Positions 24,813-32,611 of a DNA stretch of 64,000 nt are shown here, piece after piece. This DNA comes from Streptomyces griseocarneus. Its GTDB lineage: Bacteria > Actinomycetota > Actinomycetes > Streptomycetales > Streptomycetaceae. A model generated the notes under the pieces. The model searched no databases. It was given only the letters and a program-made list of their open reading frames with translations, and had not been told where the DNA came from. The DNA is taken from the NCBI RefSeq assembly GCF_014655595.1, contig NZ_BNBL01000006.1, positions 398,426 through 462,425 of the forward strand, in the 5' to 3' direction. A program made the translations under genes and the position numbers. The stretch's first letter is position 1, and every line of letters starts with the position of its first letter.

Positions 24813-26090
24813 ATGGACGCCATTTCCGTTATCCGCACCAAGCGTGACCGCGGCCGTCTGACCGACGAGCAGATCGACTGGATGATCGACGCGTACACGC
24901 GCGGTGAGGTCGCCGACGAGCAGATGTCCTCGCTCGCCATGGCCATCCTGCTCAACGGCATGGACCGGGCGGAGATCGCCCGCTGGACCGCCGCGATGAT
25001 CAAGTCCGGCGAGCGCATGGACTTCTCCTCCCTGCCCGTCCCGACCGCGGACAAGCACTCCACCGGCGGCGTCGGCGACAAGATCACCCTGCCGCTGGCC
25101 CCGCTCGTCGCCGCCTGCGGCGCGGCCGTGCCCCAGCTCTCCGGCCGCGGCCTCGGCCACACCGGCGGCACCCTGGACAAGCTGGAGTCCATCCCCGGCT
25201 GGCGCGCGCTGCTCTCCAACGACGAGATGATGGACGTCCTGCGCAACGTCGGCTCCGTCATCTGCGCCGCCGGCGACGGCCTGGCCCCGGCCGACAAGAA
25301 GCTCTACGCGCTGCGCGACGTCACCGGCACCGTCGAGGCCATCCCGCTGATCGCCTCGTCCATCATGTCGAAGAAGATCGCCGAGGGTACGGGCTCGCTC
25401 GTCCTCGACGTGAAGGTCGGCTCCGGCGCGTTCATGAAGAACATCGCCGACGCCCGCGAGCTCGCCTCCACCATGGTCGGCCTCGGCACGGACCACGGCG
25501 TCAAGACCGTCGCCCTGCTCACCGACATGTCGACCCCGCTCGGCCTCACCGCGGGCAACGCCCTCGAGGTCCGCGAGTCGGTCGAGGTCCTGGCGGGCGG
25601 CGGCCCGGCGGACGTCGTCGAGCTGACCCTGGCCCTGGCCCGCGAGATGCTCGACGCGGCCGGCCTGAAGGACGCGGACCCGGCCAAGGCCCTCGCCGAC
25701 GGCTCGGCCATGGACCACTGGCGCCGCATGATCCAGGCCCAGGGCGGCGACCCGGACGCGATCCTGCCGGTCGCCCGCGAGCAGCACGTGGTGACGGCCA
25801 CCGCCTCCGGCGTCCTGACCGCGCTCGACGCCTACGCCGTCGGCGTCTCCGCCTGGCGCCTGGGCGCCGGCCGCGCCCGCAAGGAGGACCCGGTGCAGGC
25901 CGGCGCGGGCATCGAGATGCACGCCAAGCCCGGTGACACGGTCACGGCCGGCCAGCCGCTGATGACCCTGCACACCGACACCCCGGAGAAGTTCGACTAC
26001 GCGCTGCAGGCCCTCGAGGGCGGCGTGGAGATCTCCCCGGCGGGCACGGCCTTCACGCCGAACCCGATCGTGCTGGACCGCATCGCGTAA
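24813..26090 (+). CDS. deoA: Thymidine phosphorylase (pyrimidine nucleoside phosphorylase)
   Basis: A 425-residue enzyme that splits thymidine, deoxyuridine or uridine with phosphate into base and (deoxy)ribose-1-phosphate. Motifs are ADKHSTGGVGDKITLPLAPLVAACGAAVPQLSGRGLGHTGGTLDKLES (the family signature region), SSIMSKKIAEG and LDVKVGSGAFMK. The C-terminal PYNP domain (AGIEMHAKPGDTVTAGQPL) is present, so the protein is full length. ATG 24813 is preceded by AAGGAAA. It ends the nucleoside uptake operon and feeds DeoC by way of deoxyribose-phosphate. Confidence 0.93.
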   Translation: MDAISVIRTKRDRGRLTDEQIDWMIDAYTRGEVADEQMSSLAMAILLNGMDRAEIARWTAAMIKSGERMDFSSLPVPTADKHSTGGVGDKITLPLAPLVAACGAAVPQLSGRGLGHTGGTLDKLESIPGWRALLSNDEMMDVLRNVGSVICAAGDGLAPADKKLYALRDVTGTVEAIPLIASSIMSKKIAEGTGSLVLDVKVGSGAFMKNIADARELASTMVGLGTDHGVKTVALLTDMSTPLGLTAGNALEVRESVEVLAGGGPADVVELTLALAREMLDAAGLKDADPAKALADGSAMDHWRRMIQAQGGDPDAILPVAREQHVVTATASGVLTALDAYAVGVSAWRLGAGRARKEDPVQAGAGIEMHAKPGDTVTAGQPLMTLHTDTPEKFDYALQALEGGVEISPAGTAFTPNPIVLDRIA

Positions 26091-26107
26091 GCGACGCCGT
26101 CCGCCGC

Positions 26108-26143
26108 ACCGGAGCCCCCGCGCCTTCGCGCGGGGGCTCCGGT
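26108..26143 (+). terminator. Terminator of the nucleoside operon
   Basis: ACCGGAGCCCCCGCG (26108-26122) pairs perfectly with CGCGGGGGCTCCGGT (26129-26143) around a CCTTCG loop, 17 bp after the deoA stop. It is followed by CGTTTCGG. Confidence 0.85.
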
Positions 26144-26318
26144 CGTTTCGGGGCGCCTTGATCACCTCTTCGGGGGACATGGCGCATGCCCGCGCGCGGT
26201 GTGGGGAGTGTGGCCGTGCCGAGACCGATCGCTGCCACCCGGGGGACGGCCCGCATGTGCCAAATCGCCACACACGCCGACGCGTTCACCGCTGCGCGGT
26301 GCGAGGTCTGATCCGCGG

Positions 26319-26888
26319 ATGCGCCTTCCCGTACGGGCCGAAGGACCGCTGACCGGCCTCCCGCTCCTGACGGCCTGCCTCCTGAGGGCCAGCCTCCTGA
26401 CGGTCTGCCTCCTGACCGGCTGCGCGGCCCCGGCGTCCCCGCCGGCCGACCCGGACGAGGTGATCAAGGCCGCCACCGGCCGCCTCACCGACGCCTGCCT
26501 GGCCCGTCAGGGCCTCACCCCGCAGCGCCCCGGGCAGAGCCCCGTCCCGGCCGCCGAGCAACGGCGCCTGACGGCCGCGCTCTTCGGCGCGGGTCCGGCC
26601 GAGCTGTCCGTCGCCCTGCCCACCGGCTACGTCGTACGCGCCCACACCGACGGCTGCCTGGCCGCCGCCCAGCAACGGCTCTACGGCGACCAGCGCCGCT
26701 GGTTCCACGCATCGGTGATCGTCAACAACCTCCGCCCCGAAGCCGCCCACACCCACAGCGGCCTCGCCGAAGTCCGCGCCCGCCATCATGCCGAGCTCGA
26801 CGACTGGCGAGAGCTGCGCGCGCACGCCCTCGCCGAAGCCACCACCCTGCTCGCCGACCCCCCACCGACGGGAGACCCACGACCATGA
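26319..26888 (+). CDS. Small lipoprotein with repetitive signal peptide
   Basis: A 189-residue predicted lipoprotein of unknown function. The N-terminus is a signal peptide whose hydrophobic core is built from repeats (LLTAC, LLRAS, LLTVC, LLTGC), ending in lipobox LTGC followed by AAPASPPADPDEV. The mature part is Ala/Leu-rich and helical with AACLARQG-like and TDGCLAAAQQRLYGD segments; two cysteines may form a disulfide. The stop overlaps the I36-like gene start (ATGA), so the two are probably co-expressed. Similar Streptomyces proteins are annotated only as hypothetical, as far as I recall. Confidence 0.7.
   Translation: MRLPVRAEGPLTGLPLLTACLLRASLLTVCLLTGCAAPASPPADPDEVIKAATGRLTDACLARQGLTPQRPGQSPVPAAEQRRLTAALFGAGPAELSVALPTGYVVRAHTDGCLAAAQQRLYGDQRRWFHASVIVNNLRPEAAHTHSGLAEVRARHHAELDDWRELRAHALAEATTLLADPPPTGDPRP
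26352..26426 (+). repeat. 15-nt tandem repeat coding for a signal-peptide core
   Basis: Four consecutive units related to CTCCTGACGGTCTGC encode LLTAC, LLRAS, LLTVC and LLTGC. The last one is the lipobox. The reading frame is kept because the unit is 15 nt. Confidence 0.6.
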
Positions 26889-27256
26889 AGCGCTTCACCG
26901 CCCTCCTCACGGCAGCCCTGATCTCCGCCGGCGCCGTCGCGGCCACCTCGGCCACCGCCCAGGCGGCCCCGTGCCGCAGCGGCTACTTCTGCGTCTGGAC
27001 GCACGCCAACTTCGACGGCATGAAGATCGAGCACAGCGGCGACGACCGCTGGTGGGAGGGCAACATGAACAACCAGGACTCCTCATGGGCCAACCACGGC
27101 GTCTCCGGCCCGGGCGTCAAGGACCACGTCAAGGTGTACGACGGCCGCGAACTGACGGGCCGGGTGACCCTCTGCCTGGCGCCCGGCCAGGAGGTCGGCT
27201 ACAACGGGGGCGCCAACGACAAGGGCGGCTCCCACACGTGGACCGCCCGCTGCTGA
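26885..27256 (+). CDS. Secreted peptidase-inhibitor family I36-like protein
   Basis: A 123-residue secreted protein. A Sec signal peptide ends near TAQAAP (cleavage about residue 28). The mature domain of about 95 residues has four cysteines (CRSGYFCVWTHANFDG, TLCLAPG and the terminal Cys) and the pattern of the I36/SMI-type inhibitor and beta-gamma-crystallin-like proteins common in Streptomyces (FCVWxxxNFxG, then DHVKVYDG). A protease-inhibitor role is a family-level inference. Its ATG overlaps the upstream lipoprotein stop by 4 bases. Confidence 0.78.
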   Translation: MKRFTALLTAALISAGAVAATSATAQAAPCRSGYFCVWTHANFDGMKIEHSGDDRWWEGNMNNQDSSWANHGVSGPGVKDHVKVYDGRELTGRVTLCLAPGQEVGYNGGANDKGGSHTWTARC

Positions 27257-27383
27257 GCCCTCCACGCGCGGCGGGGCGGGACGCGGCCCGCCCCGCCGGC
27301 CGGGTCAGCGCCCGGCGAACCGGTCCACGAGGACCGCGAACCGGTCCACCAGGACCTCGAGCCGCCGCGACGCCTCCGCCCCT

Positions 27384-28082
27384 CTAGCCGTCGGCTCGGG
27401 CCGGGGTGGGGACGAGCCCGCGGAGGAGCGCCTGGAGGCCCTGCCGGTAGGCGTCATCGGGGGCGGCGTTGTAGTCGGCGGCGGGGGTGTCGAGGCGGCT
27501 GCGCAGGCGGGGGAAGCGCATGGCGACCTCGGTGGCCTTGGCGAGGGTCTCCTCGATCTGCTGCCGCGCATCGCCGCCGTCGCGACCGAGCCGCCTGGTC
27601 AGCGAGGCATTGGCGGAGGCGCCGAGGGCGTTGCCGAGGACGTAGGTGAAAACGGCGGCAGCGGCCCGGTCCGCATCGGCGCCGCTGAAGCCGGCCGCTT
27701 CGAAGACGGCGAGGCTGTGGTCGTCGTAGCGGGCCTTGCCCGGGCCGTAGAAGAGGTAGGAGCCGAATGCCTGCACGAGCCAAGGGTGCCGGACGAGCAT
27801 GGCGTGCAGGCCGTCGGCCATCGCGGTGGCCGCCCCGTGCCAGTCGGCCGGGTCGAGCTCGGACAGCGGGATCTCGTCCCACACGTGGTCGCCGGCGAGC
27901 AGGACGAGGTTGTCCTTGTTCTTGACGTGCCAGTAGACGGCGGTGGCGGCGGCGCCGAGCCGCTTGCCCAGGCTCCGCATGTTCAGGCCCTCCAGGCCCT
28001 CCTCGTCGAGGAGCTCGACGGCGGTGCGGACGATCTGGTCGCGGGTGAGCGTGTCGCGTGGCATGTCCTCACGATAGGGCAC
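27384..28082 (-). CDS. TetR-family regulator of the divergent membrane protein
   Basis: A 232-residue TetR/AcrR protein. HTH around residues 30-50 (MRSLGKRLGAAATAVYWHVKNKDNL) and a TetR_C-type effector domain follow. GTG 28082 has AAGG upstream; an ATG six codons later (28064) is an alternative. Three near-identical palindromes lie immediately upstream in the divergent region, so it probably represses itself and the membrane-protein gene. The inducer is unknown. Confidence 0.85.
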   Translation of the reverse strand: MPYREDMPRDTLTRDQIVRTAVELLDEEGLEGLNMRSLGKRLGAAATAVYWHVKNKDNLVLLAGDHVWDEIPLSELDPADWHGAATAMADGLHAMLVRHPWLVQAFGSYLFYGPGKARYDDHSLAVFEAAGFSGADADRAAAAVFTYVLGNALGASANASLTRRLGRDGGDARQQIEETLAKATEVAMRFPRLRSRLDTPAADYNAAPDDAYRQGLQALLRGLVPTPARADG

Positions 28083-28095
28083 CCCGAAGCCTTGT

Positions 28096-28167
28096 TTGAA
28101 CTAAGTTCAAGAAACCACTTGCACTTAGTTCAAGTCCCGGGCTACCTTCCTCTTGTACTTAGTTCAA
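28096..28167. promoter_or_regulatory. Three TetR operators, consensus TTGnACTnAGTTCAA
   Basis: TTGAACTAAGTTCAA (28096-28110) is a perfect 7+1+7 palindrome. TTGCACTTAGTTCAA (28119-28133) and TTGTACTTAGTTCAA (28153-28167) are close copies. They fill the space between the divergent TetR gene and the membrane-protein gene, so they are almost certainly its operators. Confidence 0.8.
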
Positions 28168-28215
28168 GTCGCCGCCGCACCACAGGGCGCGCGCTCCACG
28201 AGGGGGACCCCGACC

Positions 28216-28734
28216 GTGAATGCCTTCATCGCCGCCATGCAGCTGCTCGTCGCCGCCGCCTTCCTGAGCATTCCGCTGGTGCGCCACCGCTACGGCGCCA
28301 CCGCCACGGCGGCCGCGCGCGCGGAGCTCGAGCGCCAGGGCGTGCGGACCACCGTGCTGGCGGAGAACGGGATGAGGTTCGACGCGGGCGGCCACGAGAC
28401 CTGGGCGCCCGTCGCGATCGCCACGGTGGTCGCCGCGGCGGCCGGGCTCAACCTGGCCGGCGGCTCGTGGGCGGGGGCCGTGACCTGGAGCGTCCTGGGC
28501 CTCGTGCTCGCCATCAACTGCGTCATCCTCTACAGCAATCTGACCGCCGTGAAGTCGGTGGAGGCCGCCTTCGCCCGCAAGGGCGACCCCGAGCTCGCCC
28601 GCATCGACGTGGCCGCCCTCCTCAAGACGGCCGAGAGCGGCTTCCCCGCGTGGGTCTGGGTCCTTCAGAATGCCCGGCACGTCGTCGTCTTCGGGGCGTC
28701 GGCCCTCGCCCTGGCCTCGCTCGCCCTCGCGTGA
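28216..28734 (+). CDS. Small integral membrane protein under TetR control
   Basis: A 172-residue protein with four hydrophobic segments (about residues 3-22, 72-92, 98-118 and 152-170). A cytoplasmic or external loop of about 45 residues follows the first, with RHRYGATATAAARAELERQG. The layout resembles DUF1772-like membrane proteins, but I cannot assign a family firmly. GTG 28216 follows GAGGGGGA. Because the TetR regulator and three operators precede it, it may protect against or export a small hydrophobic inducer. Confidence 0.68.
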   Translation: MNAFIAAMQLLVAAAFLSIPLVRHRYGATATAAARAELERQGVRTTVLAENGMRFDAGGHETWAPVAIATVVAAAAGLNLAGGSWAGAVTWSVLGLVLAINCVILYSNLTAVKSVEAAFARKGDPELARIDVAALLKTAESGFPAWVWVLQNARHVVVFGASALALASLALA

Positions 28735-28765
28735 GCCGCGCAGCGGAGCGGCCCCGGGCGAAGCC
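28735..28765. repeat. Dispersed 31-nt repeat, copy 1
   Basis: A 31-nt sequence beginning GCCGCGCAGCGG and ending GGGCGAAGCC, directly after the membrane-protein stop. An identical copy occurs at 32339-32369. Short internal complementarity (GCGCAGCGG, GGGCGAAGCC) suggests a REP-like or terminator-derived element. Confidence 0.7.
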
Positions 28766-28813
28766 TGGCGCCACATGGCATCACCTGGCACCATCTGGCG
28801 CCAGGTGGTGCCA
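28766..28813. promoter_or_regulatory. Five 8-bp TGGYRYCA motifs at exact 10-bp spacing
   Basis: TGGCGCCA (28766), TGGCATCA (28776), TGGCACCA (28786), TGGCGCCA (28796) and TGGTGCCA (28806) begin exactly 10 bp apart, one per helical turn. Such face-of-helix arrays are typical operators of ribbon-helix-helix proteins, and an RHH gene follows. Isolated copies occur at 28828 (TGGCGCAC) and 28845 (TGGCGCCA). Confidence 0.75.
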
Positions 28814-28936
28814 TCCTTCGTTCTCGGTGGCGCACGGGTGGGCATGGCGCCACCATGACTCAGGTCGCTCTCTCCGCGTTTCCGCAGGTGGAAGGGGTTG
28901 TCCTTGAGTCTGCCCTGTACGAGACGCCACCCGGGC

Positions 28937-28973
28937 TTGCGCATGGCGCCACCGTGGTGCCATGATGGCGTCA
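28937..28973 (+). promoter_or_regulatory. Promoter of the RHH gene overlapped by three 11-bp-phased motifs
   Basis: TTGCGC (28937-28942), an 18-bp spacer and CATGAT (28961-28966) form a plausible -35/-10 pair ending 6 nt before ATG 28973. TGGCGCCA (28944), TGGTGCCA (28955) and TGGCGTCA (28966), 11 bp apart, cover the spacer, the -10 and the first base of the start codon. This layout predicts tight autoregulation of a leaderless transcript. Confidence 0.62.
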
Positions 28974-29491
28974 TGGACCTCACCCCGTATGTCGACACCC
29001 TCCGCCGTGAACTGGCGGTGGCCGCTGAAGCCGGAGGCGACGAAGCCCGCGAGCTGGCCGAGCGGCTCACCGCTCCTCTGGAGTCGGCGACCCGGCTGAC
29101 CATGCTCAATGTGCTCTCCGCCGCGATGGACGAGATCACCCGTGAGCTCGCCCCCGGCTCGGTCGACGTACGGCTGCGCGGGCTGGACCCCGACTTCGTG
29201 GTGACGCTACCGCCCGCCGACGGCGGCCCCACGGTGTCGGCCGCGCCCACCGAACTGCTCAAGGCCCACGCGCCCGCCGACGGCGACGAGGGCGGCACCG
29301 CCCGCGTCAACCTGCGTCTGCCGGCCCACCTCAAGGCCCGCGCCGAGGAGGCCGCGAGCCGCGAGGGCCTGTCGGTCAACGCGTGGCTGGTGCGCGCCGT
29401 GTCGGCCGCGGTCGACGGCGGCACCCGGCCGCGTACGACGGAGAAGGCGCCCCGGACCGTCGGGCAGAGCATCACGGGCTGGGTGCGCTAG
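28973..29491 (+). CDS. Ribbon-helix-helix DNA-binding protein
   Basis: A 172-residue protein. Residues about 1-100 are an Ala/Glu/Leu-rich helical domain followed by strands (VDVRLRGLDPDFVVTLP). Residues about 105-150 form an Arc/HicB-type RHH (RVNLRLPAHLKARAEEAASREGLSVNAWLVRAVSAAV), where RVNLRLP is the DNA-contacting strand. The phased TGGYRYCA arrays upstream are its likely operators. It precedes a DUF4097 gene by 84 bp and may control that gene and the ABC exporter too. No toxin partner is visible, so an ordinary regulator is favoured over a toxin-antitoxin antitoxin. Confidence 0.8.
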   Translation: MDLTPYVDTLRRELAVAAEAGGDEARELAERLTAPLESATRLTMLNVLSAAMDEITRELAPGSVDVRLRGLDPDFVVTLPPADGGPTVSAAPTELLKAHAPADGDEGGTARVNLRLPAHLKARAEEAASREGLSVNAWLVRAVSAAVDGGTRPRTTEKAPRTVGQSITGWVR

Positions 29492-29575
29492 CCGCGGCCC
29501 CCGGCCCGCATCACTTCACCCACACCACGTCCCACCAGGGGGGACGTCCCAAAGACTCAAGAGGACGGGACAGCC

Positions 29576-30418
29576 ATGCCTTCTTTCGACACTCCCGAAC
29601 CGATCTCGGCCACGGCGCACGTGGAGGCCGGTTCCATCCAGTTCATCGCGAGCGACCGCCGTGACACCGTCGTCGAGGTGCGGCCCCGTGACCCGAAGAA
29701 GGACCGGGACGTGCGGACGGCCGGCCAGACCGAGGTCACGTACGCGAGCGGTGCCCTGACCGTCAGGACGCCCAAGTCCAACCCGTTCGGCCGTACCGGC
29801 ATCGTCGATGTGACGGTCGAACTGCCCACGGGATCCAGCGTCGACATGACCGGCGCCTGGACCCAGGTGCTCGGCGAGGGACTGCTCGGCGAGACCCGCG
29901 TGAAGACCTCGTCCGGCGACGTCCGCCTCGACACGACCGGCCCGCTGAAGCTGACCGCCTCCCACGGCTCGATCACCGTGGACCGGGTCGAGGGCACGGC
30001 CGAGATCACCACCAGCTCCGGCAGCCTGCGCGTCGGCCTCGTCGACGGCCCCGCCGTCCTGAAGAACTCGCACGGCACCACGACCATCGGCGCCGCGACC
30101 GGGGAGCTGCGGGTGCGCGGCGCCAACGGCGACATCGAGATCCGGCGCGCCGAGGCCTCGGTCACCGCCACCACAGCCCACGGCACCCTGCGCGTGGGTG
30201 AAGTGGCCCGCGGCACGGTCCAGCTGGAGACCTCCTACGGCGCCATCGAGGTCGGCATCCGCGAGGGCACCGCCGCCTGGCTCGACGTCAGCTCGGGCTC
30301 CGGCCAGGTGCGCAACGCGCTCACCGCGTCCGAGGCGCCGGAGAAGGCCGAGGACACCGTCGAGGTCCGCGCCCGCACCCGGTACGGCAACATCGACATC
30401 CTCCGCGCCAAGGCCTGA
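29576..30418 (+). CDS. DUF4097 beta-strand repeat protein
   Basis: A 280-residue protein made of short repeated beta-strand units, as in the DUF4097 family (right-handed beta-helix-like): VKTSSGDVRLDTTGPL, LTASHGSITVDRVEG, ITTSSGSLRVGLVDG, LKNSHGTTTIGAATG, LETSYGAIEVGIREG. No signal peptide is visible. ATG 29576 follows AAGAGGACGG. It sits 60 bp before an ABC exporter gene whose start shares ATGCCTTCTTT with it. In Streptomyces this family commonly accompanies RHH regulators and DrrAB-type transporters. The molecular role is unknown. Confidence 0.82.
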   Translation: MPSFDTPEPISATAHVEAGSIQFIASDRRDTVVEVRPRDPKKDRDVRTAGQTEVTYASGALTVRTPKSNPFGRTGIVDVTVELPTGSSVDMTGAWTQVLGEGLLGETRVKTSSGDVRLDTTGPLKLTASHGSITVDRVEGTAEITTSSGSLRVGLVDGPAVLKNSHGTTTIGAATGELRVRGANGDIEIRRAEASVTATTAHGTLRVGEVARGTVQLETSYGAIEVGIREGTAAWLDVSSGSGQVRNALTASEAPEKAEDTVEVRARTRYGNIDILRAKA

Positions 30419-30478
30419 GCACCACACCCTCAGCCGGCCCCGCTTCCCACTCACTTCAGCCTTCGAACGGAGGGCTCC

Positions 30479-31486
30479 ATGCCTTCTTTTGTCATGCCCA
30501 CGTCCAGGCAGGGTGACGGTCACCCGTCGCCGGCCGCCATCTCCGCCGTCGGGCTGCGCAAGTCCTACGGCGACAAGACCGTCCTCGACGGCATAGATCT
30601 GCGCATCCCGGCCGGCTCGGTGTTCGCGCTGCTCGGCCCGAACGGTGCCGGCAAGACCACCGTCGTGAAGATCCTCTCCACGCTCATCACCGCTGACGGC
30701 GGGCAGGCCCAGGTCGCGGGCCACGACCTCGCCACCTCACCGGACGGGGTGCGTGCCGCGATCGGTGTCACCGGACAGTTCTCCGCTGTCGACGGTCTGA
30801 TCACCGGTGAGGAGAACATGCTTCTGATGGCGGATCTGCATCATCTGCCCCGGCGTGAGGGGCGGCGGGTGGCGGCCGAGCTGCTGGAGCGCTTCGACCT
30901 GGTGGGGGCGGCGAAGAAGCCTGCTTCTACTTACTCGGGCGGTATGAAGCGGCGTCTGGATATTGCCATGACGCTGGTCGGCAGTCCGCGGGTCATCTTC
31001 CTGGACGAGCCGACGACGGGTCTGGATCCGCGTTCCCGGCACAACATGTGGCAGATCATCCGAGAGCTGGTCACGGGCGGGGTGACGGTCTTCCTCACGA
31101 CCCAGTATCTGGAGGAGGCCGATGAGCTGGCCGACCGTATTGCGGTGCTGAACGACGGGAAGATCGCTGCTGAGGGTACTGCGGGGGAGCTGAAGCGGCT
31201 CATCCCCGGCGGGCATGTGCGGCTGCGCTTCTCCGACCCCGCCGCGTATCAGGGCGCGGCCGTGGCGTTGCGCGAGGTGAGCCGGGATGACGAGGCGCTG
31301 GCGCTGCAGATCCCCAGCGACGGCAGTCAGCGTGAGCTGCGCTCCCTTCTCGACTGGCTGGACGCGGCCGGTATCGAGGCGGATGAGCTGAGCGTGCACA
31401 CCCCCGACCTCGACGACGTCTTCTTCGCCCTCACCAGCACCAGCCAGACCAACCAGCCGAACCAGCCCAAGGAGGCTGTCCGATGA
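30479..31486 (+). CDS. ABC exporter ATPase, DrrA (daunorubicin resistance) family
   Basis: A 335-residue ABC ATPase. Walker A LGPNGAGKTT, signature SGGMKRRLDIAM, Walker B VIFLDEPTTGLDPRSR, then the DrrA-type C-terminal extension (LSVHTPDLDDVFFALT). It should energise the ABC-2 permease encoded next, whose start overlaps its stop (ATGA). ATG 30479 follows GGAGGG. From about 30,890 on, codon choice shifts towards AT-ending codons (GCTTCTACTTACTCG). That differs from the neighbours and suggests a different origin or recombination junction. The export substrate is unknown. Confidence 0.9.
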   Translation: MPSFVMPTSRQGDGHPSPAAISAVGLRKSYGDKTVLDGIDLRIPAGSVFALLGPNGAGKTTVVKILSTLITADGGQAQVAGHDLATSPDGVRAAIGVTGQFSAVDGLITGEENMLLMADLHHLPRREGRRVAAELLERFDLVGAAKKPASTYSGGMKRRLDIAMTLVGSPRVIFLDEPTTGLDPRSRHNMWQIIRELVTGGVTVFLTTQYLEEADELADRIAVLNDGKIAAEGTAGELKRLIPGGHVRLRFSDPAAYQGAAVALREVSRDDEALALQIPSDGSQRELRSLLDWLDAAGIEADELSVHTPDLDDVFFALTSTSQTNQPNQPKEAVR

Positions 31487-32274
31487 GCTCCCTCTCCTTC
31501 GCCGCGCGCGACGCCTCCACGATGCTGCGCCGCAATCTCCTGCATGCGCGCCGCTACCCCTCGCTCACTCTGAATCTGCTGCTGACCCCGGTCATGCTGT
31601 TGCTGCTCTTCGTCTATGTCTTCGGTGACGTGATGAGCGCGGGCATCGGCGGCTCCGGCGCCGACCGCTCCGACTACATCGCCTATCTGGTGCCGGGCAT
31701 CTTGCTGATGACTATCGGCGGCACTGTGGTCGGCACCGCGGTGTCCGTCTCGAACGACATGACCGAGGGCATCATTGCCCGCTTCCGCACGATGGCCATC
31801 CACCGCGGCTCGGTACTCATCGGGCACGTCATTGGCAGCGTGCTGCAGTCGGTCGCCAGCGTGGTCCTGGTGGGTGCGGTAGCGGTGGCCATCGGCTTCC
31901 GCTCCACGGATGCGACCGCCCTGGAGTGGCTGGCGGCGTTCGGGCTGCTCGTCCTCTTCGCTCTGGCGCTCACCTGGATCGCGGTCGGCATGGGCCTGAT
32001 CAGCCCGAACGCCGAGGCTGCCAGCAACAACGCACTGCCGATGATCCTCCTTCCGCTCCTGTCCAGCGCGTTCGTCCCCATCGACGCGATGCCGGGCTGG
32101 TTCCAGCCGGTTGCCGAGTACCAGCCGTTCACCCCGGCGATTGAGACCCTGCGCGGGCTGCTGCTCGGCACCGAGATAGGCCACAACGGCTGGCTCGCCG
32201 TCGCCTGGTGCCTGGGCCTCGCGGTGCTCGGCTACTTCTGGTCGGCCTCGAAGTTCAACCACGACCCGAAGTAA
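31483..32274 (+). CDS. ABC-2 type exporter permease, DrrB family
   Basis: A 263-residue membrane protein with six predicted helices and the ABC-2 permease pattern: LHARRYPSLTLNLLLTPVMLLLLFVYVFG near the N-terminus, DYIAYLVPGILLMTIG, EGIIARFRTMAI and the C-terminal YQPFTPAIETLRGLLLG. It is translationally coupled to the DrrA-like ATPase. Its last 20 bases overlap the convergent small gene. It probably exports a hydrophobic compound or lipid. Confidence 0.9.
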   Translation: MSSLSFAARDASTMLRRNLLHARRYPSLTLNLLLTPVMLLLLFVYVFGDVMSAGIGGSGADRSDYIAYLVPGILLMTIGGTVVGTAVSVSNDMTEGIIARFRTMAIHRGSVLIGHVIGSVLQSVASVVLVGAVAVAIGFRSTDATALEWLAAFGLLVLFALALTWIAVGMGLISPNAEAASNNALPMILLPLLSSAFVPIDAMPGWFQPVAEYQPFTPAIETLRGLLLGTEIGHNGWLAVAWCLGLAVLGYFWSASKFNHDPK

Positions 32275-32611
32275 CCACCACGGCAATGCGGGCCCCCGTA
32301 GGCGGCGCACCCGACACCACGTCGGCGTACGCCGCCCCGCCGCGCAGCGGAGCGGCCCCGGGCGAAGCCCGGCACTCCGCCTCCGTACGCCCCCACCGGG
32401 CCCCACGCGGCAAACGGAACGCGACGTAACTCGCCGCACGCCGATCCGCCACCCGCCGAGCGACAGGACTCGGCGTCACGGCTTCCGCCAGCCCCGGCGG
32501 CCGCAACGCCCCGTAGTCCGCGAACCGCCGCGTACCGCACCGGCCACAGCGCCACACGCCGTCCCCGGTCTGCGTCCACCCCGCGAGATGCGGGCACTGT
32601 GCGACGCTCAC
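32255..32611 (-). CDS. Small zinc-ribbon-like unknown protein
   Basis: A 118-residue protein that starts at GTG 32611, overlapping the stop of the upstream ATPase gene by 4 bases (GTGA). The N-terminal part CPHLAGWTQTGDGVWRCGRCGTRRFADYGALRPPGL contains CPH and CGRCG, which could bind zinc. I recall similar small genes beside anti-sigma-like ATPases in Streptomyces (DUF6255-like). The second half may be poorly conserved: it runs through a copy of a dispersed 31-nt repeat (32339-32369), and the convergent exporter gene overlaps its 3' end by 20 bp. Confidence 0.6.
   Translation of the reverse strand: MSVAQCPHLAGWTQTGDGVWRCGRCGTRRFADYGALRPPGLAEAVTPSPVARRVADRRAASYVAFRLPRGARWGRTEAECRASPGAAPLRGGAAYADVVSGAPPTGARIAVVVTSGRG
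32339..32369. repeat. Dispersed 31-nt repeat, copy 2
   Basis: Identical to 28735-28765, same orientation, here inside the 3' part of the small zinc-ribbon-like gene on the other strand. Perfect identity over 31 nt at two sites 3.6 kb apart suggests recent duplication or a mobile REP-like element. Confidence 0.7.

Noticed and set aside
28973..29491. RHH protein as a toxin-antitoxin antitoxin
   Set aside because: The domain is antitoxin-like, but no toxin-sized partner gene lies up- or downstream; a regulator is the simpler reading.
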